This document shows positions 18,786 to 26,454 of a DNA stretch of 64,000 nucleotides, in pieces (position 1 is the stretch's first letter; each line of letters opens with the position of its first letter). Both the position numbers and the translations under genes were made by a program. The stretch covers positions 244,429-308,428 of the forward strand of contig NZ_VUNL01000001.1 in assembly GCF_009697385.1 (NCBI RefSeq), given 5' to 3'. Origin of the DNA: Wylensekiella montiformis (lineage in GTDB: Bacteria > Bacillota > Negativicutes > Selenomonadales > Selenomonadaceae). Below the pieces are notes generated by a model. That model had not been told where the DNA came from. It worked only from the letters and a program-made list of their open reading frames with translations, and ran no database searches.

Positions 18786-19589
18786 TCACATCGCTACGAT
18801 CGTTATATCATTGGCATCAGCCAATGCAAGGACCTCTTCTTTTTCTGCCAGCAAAGTCCGGTCCGCCTCAATGACCAAGGCTTTTGCACCGACCTCCGCC
18901 ATCGTTTTCAGCGTAGTCAGCCCTACGGCCGGCACATCAAAACGCGCATCCTGCTGCGGTTTGGCCACCTTGGCCACTACAGCGCCGCCGCGGGCCAGCG
19001 TTCCGCCGCGGCGGATGCAGGCATCGGTTCCTTCTATGGCTTCCAGCGCCATAACCGCAAGATGTTTAACCACCACGGTCTGTCCTACATCCATCCTGCC
19101 GATCTCTTTTGCCATGCGGAAGCCGAACTCCATATCCTGTTTCTCTTCCGTTGTCGGTTTTCGCCTCGTCAGGACTCCGGCCGACGGCATCAGCGGACGG
19201 ATCAGGGCGGTCTGATCTACGACTTTTGCCCCGGTGCTCTCCACGGCGGCTACCAGAGCCTCCATGACCGTATCATCCCTGCGGTCCGGCAGCTTCATCA
19301 GGATCTGCATCGTCTTAAAGTCCGGCATCGCCTTATGCGCATACAGGAGCTCCTTCGTCACCTTCCCGATCATCGTCACCTGAGTCACCTTATTCTTTTT
19401 CAGGTAACTGAGGATACGCCCGACCTTAAACACGCTGATCTGCTGATAATCATCCGCATAATCTCTAAGGGCCGGCTCCGTCTCCGGCAGGAGAGCCACA
19501 GCATAAACCTCATGCCCCTGAGCCTTGGCCGCCTTGGCACACTCCACTGGCAGCTGGCCGATCCCGGCCAGCACTCCGACTCGTTCCAT
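18786..19589 (-). CDS. lpxI: UDP-2,3-diacylglucosamine diphosphatase (LpxI)
   Basis: 267 residues of the LpxI/DUF1009 family, the Caulobacter-type replacement for LpxH. Visible features are the N-terminal GVLAGIGQLPVECAKAAK, DRRDDTVMEALV, TGVLTRRKPT-like SAGVLTRRKPT, and FDVPAVGLTTLKTMAEVGA near the end. It releases UMP from UDP-diacyl-GlcN to give lipid X. No lpxH or lpxJ is present in the window, so this should be the working enzyme. It begins 17 bases after the lpxA stop with GGAGAAGCGA. Confidence 0.92.
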   Translation of the reverse strand: MERVGVLAGIGQLPVECAKAAKAQGHEVYAVALLPETEPALRDYADDYQQISVFKVGRILSYLKKNKVTQVTMIGKVTKELLYAHKAMPDFKTMQILMKLPDRRDDTVMEALVAAVESTGAKVVDQTALIRPLMPSAGVLTRRKPTTEEKQDMEFGFRMAKEIGRMDVGQTVVVKHLAVMALEAIEGTDACIRRGGTLARGGAVVAKVAKPQQDARFDVPAVGLTTLKTMAEVGAKALVIEADRTLLAEKEEVLALADANDITIVAM

Positions 19590-19606
19590 TCGCTTCTCCG
19601 TTCCAG

Positions 19607-20419
19607 TCAGTCATTATCACGGCGCTCACGGCAGATACCGCGTTCCGCATTGCGCAGGAAGCGCAGCAGGTGATCGACTTCTTCACAGGAAGCCACTTCC
19701 TGCTCAATCACGGCAATCGCCTGCTGCAAAGACAGCCCCGAGCGGTACAGGATCTTATAAGCCTGCTTGATACTGCGGCGGGCTTCCGGCTGAATACCGG
19801 CACGTGAAATGCCGACGCTGTTGAGTCCGACCACTTTTGCGGGGCGGCCGTCCACGATCGTAAAGGGAACCACATCCTGAGTAAGCTTCGACATCCCGCC
19901 GACCATCGCATTGCGGCCGATTTTGACGAATTGATGAACGCCTGCCATCCCGCCGATGACCGCCCGGTCCTCTACCACGGCATGACCGGCCAGACTGGCC
20001 AGATTCGACATAATGACACGGTTGCCGATCACACAGTTATGGGCGACATGAGTGAGCGCCATGAGCAGGCAGTCATTGCCAATGCGCGTCTCCTCGCCTT
20101 CACCGGTTGCGCGGTGCACTGTCGCGCCCTCACGGATCGTCGTGCGGTCCCCGATGAACGTATAGCTTTTCTCACCCTTGAATTTCAGGTCCTGCGGCTC
20201 CTCACCAATGGAAGCTCCCTGAAAGATCCGGCACTCCCGGCCGATCTCCGTCCAGCCGTGAATGACGACATGCGGACCGATCTTCGTCCCCGCACCGATC
20301 TCCACATTTCCGCCGATGACCGAATAGGGACCGATTTCCACATCCTCAGCAATTCTGGCGTCGGGATCTATAACGGCTGTTTCATGTATTTTACTGTTTC
20401 TGCTGTGATCTATATTCAT
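19607..20419 (-). CDS. lpxA: UDP-GlcNAc acyltransferase (LpxA)
   Basis: 270 residues made of hexapeptide repeats (for example [20 protein letters not shown]), forming a left-handed beta helix, with a helical C-terminus. The catalytic His is near residue 127 in [11 protein letters not shown]. It adds the first 3-hydroxyacyl chain in lipid A synthesis. The ATG at 20419 has AAGGAG 10 bases upstream; an in-frame TTG six codons earlier overlaps that site. Its C-terminus is close to the lpxI start, so the two are co-transcribed. A 201-base AT-rich spacer separates it from fabZ. Confidence 0.95.
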   Translation of the reverse strand: MNIDHSRNSKIHETAVIDPDARIAEDVEIGPYSVIGGNVEIGAGTKIGPHVVIHGWTEIGRECRIFQGASIGEEPQDLKFKGEKSYTFIGDRTTIREGATVHRATGEGEETRIGNDCLLMALTHVAHNCVIGNRVIMSNLASLAGHAVVEDRAVIGGMAGVHQFVKIGRNAMVGGMSKLTQDVVPFTIVDGRPAKVVGLNSVGISRAGIQPEARRSIKQAYKILYRSGLSLQQAIAVIEQEVASCEEVDHLLRFLRNAERGICRERRDND

Positions 20420-20620
20420 CTGGTCCAACTCCTTCAACTTTAAAAACTGCCAGCCGTATGATATTTCCCCTTCGTATGGCCGACAGACCTCTTTGCTCTG
20501 TCTTTCTCTTTATATTCCCCAATAAACTCCAAATTTTCGTATCTTAAATGACAGCAAATCCAGTCGTTTTTCGAGTGGAACAAAGAATATCTCCCATTTT
20601 CTTATAAAATCGAGTAAAAA

Positions 20621-21061
20621 TCAATCCTTTTCGTCCTTTTTCAGCGCAAACTTAAAATCAGCTGATGCGACCAGCTTGTCGTCCACATAACCGTCGCAGT
20701 GCAGCAGGCCGAAGTCCCCCCGCACGCGGACAATCTCGGCTTTAGTCACCAGCTGATCGCCGGGAACCACCGGGCGCTTGAACTTAACATGCTCCATCCC
20801 TCCGAACAGAGCAATCTTGCCGCGATGCTCCTCAGGATAAAGCATCGCTACGCCGCCTACCTGTGCCATCGCTTCAAGAATAAGGACGCCGGGCATGATC
20901 GGATGTCCCGGGAAATGACCGCGGAACTGCGGCTCCATCATCGTGATATTCTTGATGCCGGTCGCAGACTTAAACGGCTCAATCTCAATGATGCGGTCAA
21001 CCAGCAGCATCGGCGGACGGTGCGGCAGGATCTTCTGAATTTCGTTGATATCTAAAACCAT
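20621..21061 (-). CDS. fabZ: 3-hydroxyacyl-ACP dehydratase (FabZ)
   Basis: 146 residues with the hot-dog fold active site HFPGHPIMPGVLILEAMAQ, carrying the catalytic His and Glu. LPHRPPMLLVDRI at the N-terminus is also conserved. It dehydrates 3-hydroxyacyl-ACP in fatty acid elongation and competes with LpxA/LpxD for the same substrate. This explains its usual place between lpxC and lpxA. The ATG at 21061 follows AGAGGGAAACATC. Confidence 0.95.
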   Translation of the reverse strand: MVLDINEIQKILPHRPPMLLVDRIIEIEPFKSATGIKNITMMEPQFRGHFPGHPIMPGVLILEAMAQVGGVAMLYPEEHRGKIALFGGMEHVKFKRPVVPGDQLVTKAEIVRVRGDFGLLHCDGYVDDKLVASADFKFALKKDEKD

Positions 21062-21109
21062 GATGTTTCCCTCTTCCTTTTTATTGTACAACACCTGCTG
21101 TATGTCTTC

Positions 21110-21940
21110 TCAGCCGAGTTCAGCAGCGATCTTTCTGGCCAGCTTCGTATTGAGTGCATGACCGGAAGCCGTCGCGATGACATGACCGCGGATGCAGCCG
21201 GCCAGTCTCAGATCGCCGATCACATCCAGAATCTTGTGACGTACCAGCTCATCCTCAAAATGCAGCGGGTTCAGCCAGCCTTCATCGTTATAGACAATAA
21301 CGCTCTCCAGTGTGCCGCCGAGTCCAAGTCCCATATCGCGAAGCGCTGCAATTTCCTTTTCATACGCAATCGTACGGGCCGGCGCAATCTCCCGCTCATA
21401 TGTTTCGGGATCTACTTCGAAATTCTCATACTGCACCCCGATGAGCTTATGCGGATTCAGCGACGTGAAGCTGACCCGGAACCCATCATAGGGCACAACC
21501 ATGACAAAACGCTTATGCTCATCATCATCGATGCGGTATACCTTGTCGATGATGATCTCATGGGACGGCTTTTCCTGTTCTCTCAGTCCGGTCTGCTGCA
21601 TGAGGCGGAAAAAAGCCAGCGAAGAGCCATCCGCCACCGGCGGCTCCTCCGCGTCCATCTCAACATAACAGTTATCGATCCGCAGTGCGTGAAAGGCACT
21701 CATCAGATGTTCGATGGTAAATACCTTATGTCCCTGTTCCTCTACCGTCGTAGCCCGCAGCGTCGAGGTAACATTCGTTGCTGCAGCGCGGACTTCCGGC
21801 CTTCCCGGTATATCCGTACGGACAAAGACAATGCCCGTATCCACCGGCGCCGGCCGGAGCACCATATGCACCTCACGTCCCGAGTGCAGCCCGATACCGG
21901 TATAGGATGCCTCGGCCGCCAATGTAATCTGGTTCTGCAA
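21110..21940 (-). CDS. lpxC: UDP-3-O-acyl-GlcNAc deacetylase (LpxC)
   Basis: 276 residues from a TTG at 21940 preceded by AGGAGGAG; the upstream extension has only another TTG with a weaker site. Zinc ligands are visible as His near residue 78 (IEHLMSAFHAL) and the pair in HKILDVIGDLRLAG. The catalytic His is in IATASGHALN. It catalyses the committed step of lipid A synthesis. The non-ATG start may limit its translation, a regulated point in other bacteria. fabZ follows after 48 bases. Confidence 0.94.
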   Translation of the reverse strand: MQNQITLAAEASYTGIGLHSGREVHMVLRPAPVDTGIVFVRTDIPGRPEVRAAATNVTSTLRATTVEEQGHKVFTIEHLMSAFHALRIDNCYVEMDAEEPPVADGSSLAFFRLMQQTGLREQEKPSHEIIIDKVYRIDDDEHKRFVMVVPYDGFRVSFTSLNPHKLIGVQYENFEVDPETYEREIAPARTIAYEKEIAALRDMGLGLGGTLESVIVYNDEGWLNPLHFEDELVRHKILDVIGDLRLAGCIRGHVIATASGHALNTKLARKIAAELG

Positions 21941-22022
21941 AATGACTCCTCCTGACAGATTATTACCTTCCTCTATTTTACCCAACAATCAAGGGTTTCG
22001 CAAGTATTCCCGTCAGCAGGGT

Positions 22023-22889
22023 TCATTCCTCCCGCATGGACTTCCAGCGGTCATGCAGCCAAAACCATTCCTCCGGATACCTCCGCACATGGTCTTCTAT
22101 GGCCTTGGTCAGCTGCTGTGTCGTCCGGCGAATATCCGCTTTCTTGTCCCGGGTTTTCTCCACGTAAATCGGGCCGTCAACCAGCAGCGTATGCATCCCG
22201 CTCTCATCGCGATGCATAAATGCCGTATAAATCGGGACATTCTGAAAGCGGGCCATGGAAGCGGCTCCCGGCGTACAATTCGTCGGCCGGCCGAAAAAAT
22301 CAAGGACAATGCCGTCATGCCGGTTGGTATCCTGATCCATAATCAGTCCGATAACCCAGCCTTTCTTCAGCATATCAAACATTTCCCTTACCCCTGTCTT
22401 ATAGGTGATATGCATGCCGATCATGGACCGGTACTCATTGATGAACCGGTCCGCCCCCGAAGATTTCTGCTTCATCGCAACGCCAACCAGCGGAATCCCC
22501 GCCATAGCAAAAGCGCCACCCATCAGCTCCCAATTCCCGCTGTGAGCCGCAGCGATAATGGCGCCTCTGCCCGCAGATATGCCCTGACGAAGCTTTTCCA
22601 AGCCTTCGATGCGCACGTAATCTTTCATCTTGCCGCGGATAATGGGAAAGCGCAAAACCTCAAACAGCATCGGACCGAAGCGGACCGCACTTGCCCGGGC
22701 AATCCGCTCCGCCTCCTGTTCCGTTGCCGCGAGGCAGTCCATAATCTGCCGTCTGGCCAGCCGTTTTCTTCTGGCTGGAATAAGCAGCCAGACCAGCGCG
22801 CCGATCATCCGGCCCAGACGGTCGCAGAAGCGGCGGGGAAGCAGGCAGGCCGCCCGGCTCACTGCTTTAAATATCCAATACGATCCCAT
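22023..22889 (-). CDS. Lipid A acyltransferase, LpxL/HtrB family (copy 2)
   Basis: 288 residues with an N-terminal hydrophobic anchor. AAAHSGNWELMGG holds the His-x4-Glu catalytic pair; GLIMDQDTNRHDGIVLDFFGR and the C-terminal PEEWFWLHDRWKS are also LpxL-like. It should add a secondary acyl chain to lipid A. The ATG at 22889 is 5 bases from GGAGG; an upstream in-frame codon at 22901 overlaps that site. It sits between lpxD and lpxC, just after a strong terminator hairpin. It is diverged from the copy at 9025-9936. Confidence 0.87.
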   Translation of the reverse strand: MGSYWIFKAVSRAACLLPRRFCDRLGRMIGALVWLLIPARRKRLARRQIMDCLAATEQEAERIARASAVRFGPMLFEVLRFPIIRGKMKDYVRIEGLEKLRQGISAGRGAIIAAAHSGNWELMGGAFAMAGIPLVGVAMKQKSSGADRFINEYRSMIGMHITYKTGVREMFDMLKKGWVIGLIMDQDTNRHDGIVLDFFGRPTNCTPGAASMARFQNVPIYTAFMHRDESGMHTLLVDGPIYVEKTRDKKADIRRTTQQLTKAIEDHVRRYPEEWFWLHDRWKSMREE

Positions 22890-22923
22890 TTTATCCTCCA
22901 TAAGTCTTTCATCACGGTCTGTA

Positions 22924-22957
22924 AAGAAAAATCAAGCCTTCCCGGAGAGGAAGGCTT
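22924..22957 (-). terminator. Terminator after lpxD
   Basis: A perfect 9-bp stem AAGCCTTCC/GGAAGGCTT with a six-base loop, followed on the minus strand by GATTTTTCTT. It begins 20 bases after the lpxD stop, inside an otherwise continuous gene row. It probably sets a lower level for downstream lpx genes. Confidence 0.75.
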
Positions 22958-22977
22958 GCATGGGCCGGCCGCAGCCG

Positions 22978-24003
22978 TCACCCGCTTTCTTTTTCATATC
23001 GTGCCAGCCGCTTCTCCATCTGCTTGAGTTTTTTCTGCAACTCAGGCAAATGCTTCATTGCAGCCTGCATGCGCAGCCATTCCGTATGCGGCTGTACGGG
23101 GAATCCCGCACAGAACACGCCTTCCGGCATATTGCCGATGATTCCGGAACGGGCGGCATACACCGAATTGGCGCCGATATGGATATGTCCGACTGTACCG
23201 ACCTGACCGCCAAAGGTAACATTATGCCCCACAATCGTCGACCCGGAAATTCCCGTCTGAGCAACGATCAGGCAGTTCGGACCGATTTTACAGTTGTGAC
23301 CGATATGGACAAGGTTATCGATTTTCGTACCGTGGCCGATCACAGTCGATCCCATTGCCGCCCGGTCGATTCCGTCATGCGCCCCGATCTCCACATCGTC
23401 CTCAAGAACCACATTTCCCACCTGCGGCACCTTGGTATGGACGCCATCTTTCGTCGTAAAGCCGAATCCGTCCGAACCGATGACAGCAGAACAATGAATC
23501 ACGCAGCGCCTGCCGACATGACAGTGCTCGCGAACCGTCGCCCCGGAATAAACCACGCTGTCTTCCCCTACCTCGGCATACTGGCCGATATACGTATGCG
23601 GATAAAGCGTAACACGGTCGCCGATAACCGCATGGTCATCCACAACGGCAAACGGCATGATGACAACGCCCTCTCCCAGCGTCACATCCTCGCCGATATG
23701 CGCCTTATCGCTGACACCAGCCGAAAAGTCCAGCTTCGGCGTAAAAAGCTCCAGCAGGCGGGCAAAAGCGGCCCGCGGCTCCTCAACGTACAGCGCCGGT
23801 TTAGGAAAGTCTCCGGTACCCTCCGGGAGCATGACCGCTGCAGCCTTACAGCTGCGGGCCTCATCGATATGCGGTTCGACGGCAAAAGTCAAATCGCGAG
23901 GACCGGCGCCCTCGATATTGTCCAACCCCTGTATCAGCACAGAAGGATCGCCGGCGACACGGCCGCCGACGAACTCCGCCAGTTCCTGCAAAGTTTTTTT
24001 CAT
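22978..24003 (-). CDS. lpxD: UDP-3-O-acylglucosamine N-acyltransferase (LpxD)
   Basis: 341 residues: an N-terminal uridine-binding domain (about 1-100), a hexapeptide-repeat beta helix (about 100-300) and a helical C-terminus (LPELQKKLKQMEKRLARYEKE). The catalytic His is in KIDNLVHIGHNCKIG. It adds the second 3-hydroxyacyl chain. The ATG follows GGAGTGGGACG, and the Skp-like lipoprotein gene ends 17 bases upstream. The ompH-lpxD order is the same as in proteobacteria. Confidence 0.95.
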   Translation of the reverse strand: MKKTLQELAEFVGGRVAGDPSVLIQGLDNIEGAGPRDLTFAVEPHIDEARSCKAAAVMLPEGTGDFPKPALYVEEPRAAFARLLELFTPKLDFSAGVSDKAHIGEDVTLGEGVVIMPFAVVDDHAVIGDRVTLYPHTYIGQYAEVGEDSVVYSGATVREHCHVGRRCVIHCSAVIGSDGFGFTTKDGVHTKVPQVGNVVLEDDVEIGAHDGIDRAAMGSTVIGHGTKIDNLVHIGHNCKIGPNCLIVAQTGISGSTIVGHNVTFGGQVGTVGHIHIGANSVYAARSGIIGNMPEGVFCAGFPVQPHTEWLRMQAAMKHLPELQKKLKQMEKRLARYEKESG

Positions 24004-24020
24004 CGTCCCACTCCAATCCC

Positions 24021-24470
24021 TTACTGCAGCTGTGCAATGACGTCGTCCGTCACATCAACAGCTCCGGAAATCGCAATCGGCTGCTCCTGAGAATTATTGA
24101 CCACGGCATCCAGCTTCTGCTTTTTCGCGACCGCGCCGAGAGCCACATCCAATTTCTGCCGAAGCTGCAGCGCGTATGACTGGTTCAATGCCTGCAATTT
24201 ACGCTGCGATTCCTGCTGAAGCTTCTGTGCATCCTCCTGACTCATATCCGGATTTTCCTTCAGCTTTTGCTGCAGATCCTGTTCTGCCTGCTGCTGGGCT
24301 TCCTGAATTTTCTGGTTCCCCTCATCAACCAAAGAAGAAATCTGCGGCGCTTCTTTCGTCACCCGATCCCCATCGATGTAGCCAATCTTTGCCTGACCGC
24401 ATCCGCTCATAAGCATCATGGAAGCAAAAGCTGCCGCAATCAGCACTGTTGTTCTTTTACGTAATTTCAT
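24021..24470 (-). CDS. OmpH/Skp-like lipoprotein
   Basis: 149 residues. The N-terminus is a lipoprotein signal with the lipobox LMSGC (Cys near residue 24). KIGYIDGDRV is the Skp/OmpH strand, followed by a Gln/Glu/Lys coiled coil (about 45-125) and a terminal strand AVDVTDDVIAQL. Skp-family proteins chaperone unfolded OM proteins in the periplasm. A lipid-anchored form is unusual, since classical Skp is soluble. It is the last of three tandem Skp-like genes and precedes lpxD. The ribosome site is weak. Confidence 0.8.
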   Translation of the reverse strand: MKLRKRTTVLIAAAFASMMLMSGCGQAKIGYIDGDRVTKEAPQISSLVDEGNQKIQEAQQQAEQDLQQKLKENPDMSQEDAQKLQQESQRKLQALNQSYALQLRQKLDVALGAVAKKQKLDAVVNNSQEQPIAISGAVDVTDDVIAQLQ

Positions 24471-24500
24471 CTTATTGTTCGCTTCTTTCTCTTGGAATTA

Positions 24501-25649
24501 TTAAGATCTCGACGGATCCGCCCGTTCCGCATCGCTTTCTGAGGACAGTGCGCTGACTTCCTGAACCAGCTCATCGGTCACATCCACCGTACTGATGCCA
24601 ACGGCGATGCTGTACGACGGCTTCAGAGGATCCTGCAGCTCCGGTTCCGGATACAAAGCGGAAAGCATTCGCGGATGATGGACCAGAATCATCGTAAAAT
24701 GATGCAGAATGGCTATCTTGGCGGCCTTCCCCGCTATATCATTGAAGATATGCGCTTCAAGGGACTGCATAGCCGCCCGTTTTTCCTCCAGCTGCTGACG
24801 CTTTTCCAAGCGCTGCTGAACTTTTTCCGCCGTTTCCATCTGTTTCTGCATAGTATCTGCATTGCGCTTTTCTGCTTCCGACTGCCGGGCCGCCGCTTCA
24901 GATTGCTGCTGCGCCCGGCGCTGCGGAAGTTCCTGCCGCCATTTCTGCATCTCCGGCCCCAGCACGGTCTGCACATAGGCAGAAACTTCCCGCTGATAGG
25001 CCAGCTCCAGCTGACGCTGGCGTTCGCCGCGCTCCTGCTGAAGCTGGCTGCGCTGCTGCTCCCAGTCCGCACGCTCCGCATCCATATCCTGCCGGCTGTC
25101 CAGCGGGTTGTGCATGGATGCCTGATTATCCAGCTTGAGGTTGAGATTCAGGATAGCATTCAGATATTCCTCATCGATGGCTTTCCGTCTGTACTGGTAC
25201 TCCGCCTCTGTCTGCTTCCGATACTCCTCGGCGATGCGCTTGGCTTTGCGTTCCAGCTCTGCACGCCGTCCGACCACATCCAGCGCATTTTTGGCCCAGA
25301 CCGAATCATCAAACGGCTTGGAATCCGTCGCAGGCGGGCTGACCGTAAACAGGTCTTCCACGTCCTGCGTTTCCCGTTCCAATGTCCGGCATTCCTCGCG
25401 CAGGGTCTGGAGCTTATCATAATCCGGATGCGCCTCGATGGCCTTCTGCCAGTCGATCAGGCCGGTATCTGCATCATGTTCCGACCGGACCGCATCGCTG
25501 CCCGGCGTCATGACAAAAGAACGAAAAACCCCTGCTCCCGCACCAGCCAGAACAACGGCGGCAAGCAGACCGGCAGCCAGTTTTCTTCGATGCGGCAATT
25601 TCTCCTTACGCGGGCGATCCGTCCCCGCCTTTTCCTCACCCAACCTCAT
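24501..25649 (-). CDS. Large membrane-anchored coiled-coil protein, Skp/OmpH-like
   Basis: 382 residues. A basic N-terminus precedes one helix (about 25-46), so the rest should lie in the periplasm. It is dominated by charged coiled coil (about 85-310), with runs rich in Gln, Glu and Arg. The C-terminal STVDVTDELVQEV matches the closing strand of the two flanking Skp-like proteins, so I place it as an enlarged, anchored relative. It is more than twice the usual Skp length. The function is inferred only from context. The start is ATG 25649 after AAAGGG; a GTG lies just before. Confidence 0.6.
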   Translation of the reverse strand: MRLGEEKAGTDRPRKEKLPHRRKLAAGLLAAVVLAGAGAGVFRSFVMTPGSDAVRSEHDADTGLIDWQKAIEAHPDYDKLQTLREECRTLERETQDVEDLFTVSPPATDSKPFDDSVWAKNALDVVGRRAELERKAKRIAEEYRKQTEAEYQYRRKAIDEEYLNAILNLNLKLDNQASMHNPLDSRQDMDAERADWEQQRSQLQQERGERQRQLELAYQREVSAYVQTVLGPEMQKWRQELPQRRAQQQSEAAARQSEAEKRNADTMQKQMETAEKVQQRLEKRQQLEEKRAAMQSLEAHIFNDIAGKAAKIAILHHFTMILVHHPRMLSALYPEPELQDPLKPSYSIAVGISTVDVTDELVQEVSALSSESDAERADPSRS

Positions 25650-25666
25650 CACATCCCTTTAAAAGT

Positions 25667-25696
25667 AGTACCGAGCGCAGCAAGTGGCTCGGTACT
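25667..25696. other. 10-bp stem-loop before the coiled-coil gene
   Basis: AGTACCGAGC and GCTCGGTACT form a perfect stem with a 10-base loop. On the minus strand it ends just before the AAAGGG ribosome site of the gene at 24501-25649. It could pause transcription or tune translation. Confidence 0.5.
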
Positions 25697-25719
25697 TCAA
25701 GGCCTATTTGACGATCCCT

Positions 25720-25785
25720 GTGCCTGAAAGGCGGGGATTCCTGGTTCGAGACCGCCGCACCGCTCCTGAAGCAAACGTCAGGCAC
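25720..25785. other. Nested inverted-repeat element between two Skp-like genes
   Basis: The outer arms GTGCCTGA (25720-25727) and TCAGGCAC (25778-25785) enclose a GGCGG/CCGCC stem (25730-25756). The element is followed by AGGCACGACATGCCT. It sits in the 190-base spacer between genes at 24501 and 25840. It might be an RNA structure or a small repeat; I cannot identify it. Confidence 0.4.
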
Positions 25786-25839
25786 GACATGCCTCAGTGC
25801 GGATATCCATGTTTTCTGCGGTATTTTCCCTATACAGGA

Positions 25840-26304
25840 TTATTTGCTTACCTGCTTGATGACATCCTGCGTGATATCCGTGCCGCCGTAAACGACTGCA
25901 CCCTTTTCCAGAACCACAGACAGTCCTTTCTGCTCAGCAACCTTCTTGACCGACTCTTCGACGCTCTTCGTGATCGGTTCCATCAGTTCCTGATTTTTCT
26001 GCTGAAGGCGCTGCTGCGTCTGCTGATAATAATCGCGCTTTTCCTGATCGCTCATATTGGCAGATTTCGTCTCAAACTCTTTCTGCGCATCCTGTACAGC
26101 AGTCTGCATTTCCGAGCTTGCCGACTGAACTTTCGGATGCTGGCTCATGACCTGATTGTAATCCACTACACCGACGTTCGAGCTGGCGGCGCTGGCCAGA
26201 CCGGAACCGGACTGTGTCAATGCCAGCGCTACCACAGAGCCGACAAAGACGAGCGCAATGAGTACGCTGATGATCTTGACCTGTTTTTTCTGTAATTTGA
26301 CCAT
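25840..26304 (-). CDS. OmpH/Skp-family periplasmic chaperone
   Basis: 154 residues. A basic start (MVKLQKKQVK) and hydrophobic segment (about 10-32) export it and may keep it anchored. NVGVVDYNQVMSQHPKVQ is the Skp/OmpH signature, followed by an amphipathic coiled coil (about 60-115) and the closing strand GTDITQDVIKQVSK. It is expected to hold OM proteins unfolded for BamA. The ATG at 26304 has AAAGGAG 8 bases upstream. A good promoter lies about 85 bases upstream, so this probably starts an ompH-lpxD unit. Confidence 0.85.
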   Translation of the reverse strand: MVKLQKKQVKIISVLIALVFVGSVVALALTQSGSGLASAASSNVGVVDYNQVMSQHPKVQSASSEMQTAVQDAQKEFETKSANMSDQEKRDYYQQTQQRLQQKNQELMEPITKSVEESVKKVAEQKGLSVVLEKGAVVYGGTDITQDVIKQVSK

Positions 26305-26390
26305 GTTAATGTCTCCTTTTCCCTCGCGGGTTTCTTTAAGCGTTATGATTCCGCAATGGTCAGCGCACCGCACTGCCATACACGATTTTC

Positions 26391-26419
26391 ATTATAACAA
26401 ACTCTTTTTTCTTATTCAA
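26391..26419 (-). promoter_or_regulatory. Promoter of the first Skp-like gene
   Basis: On the minus strand TTGAAT (26414-26419), 17 bases, then TATAAT (26391-26396). It lies in the 150-base spacer after the barrel-like gene. It would drive the Skp-like genes and lpxD down to the terminator at 22924. Confidence 0.65.
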
Positions 26420-26454
26420 GCAGAATCCCTGAAAATCCGTGGCCGGCTGGTTCG

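Noticed and set aside
25735..25760. CTGGTTCGAGACC resembling a tRNA T arm
   Set aside because: There is no matching acceptor, D or anticodon arm on either strand.
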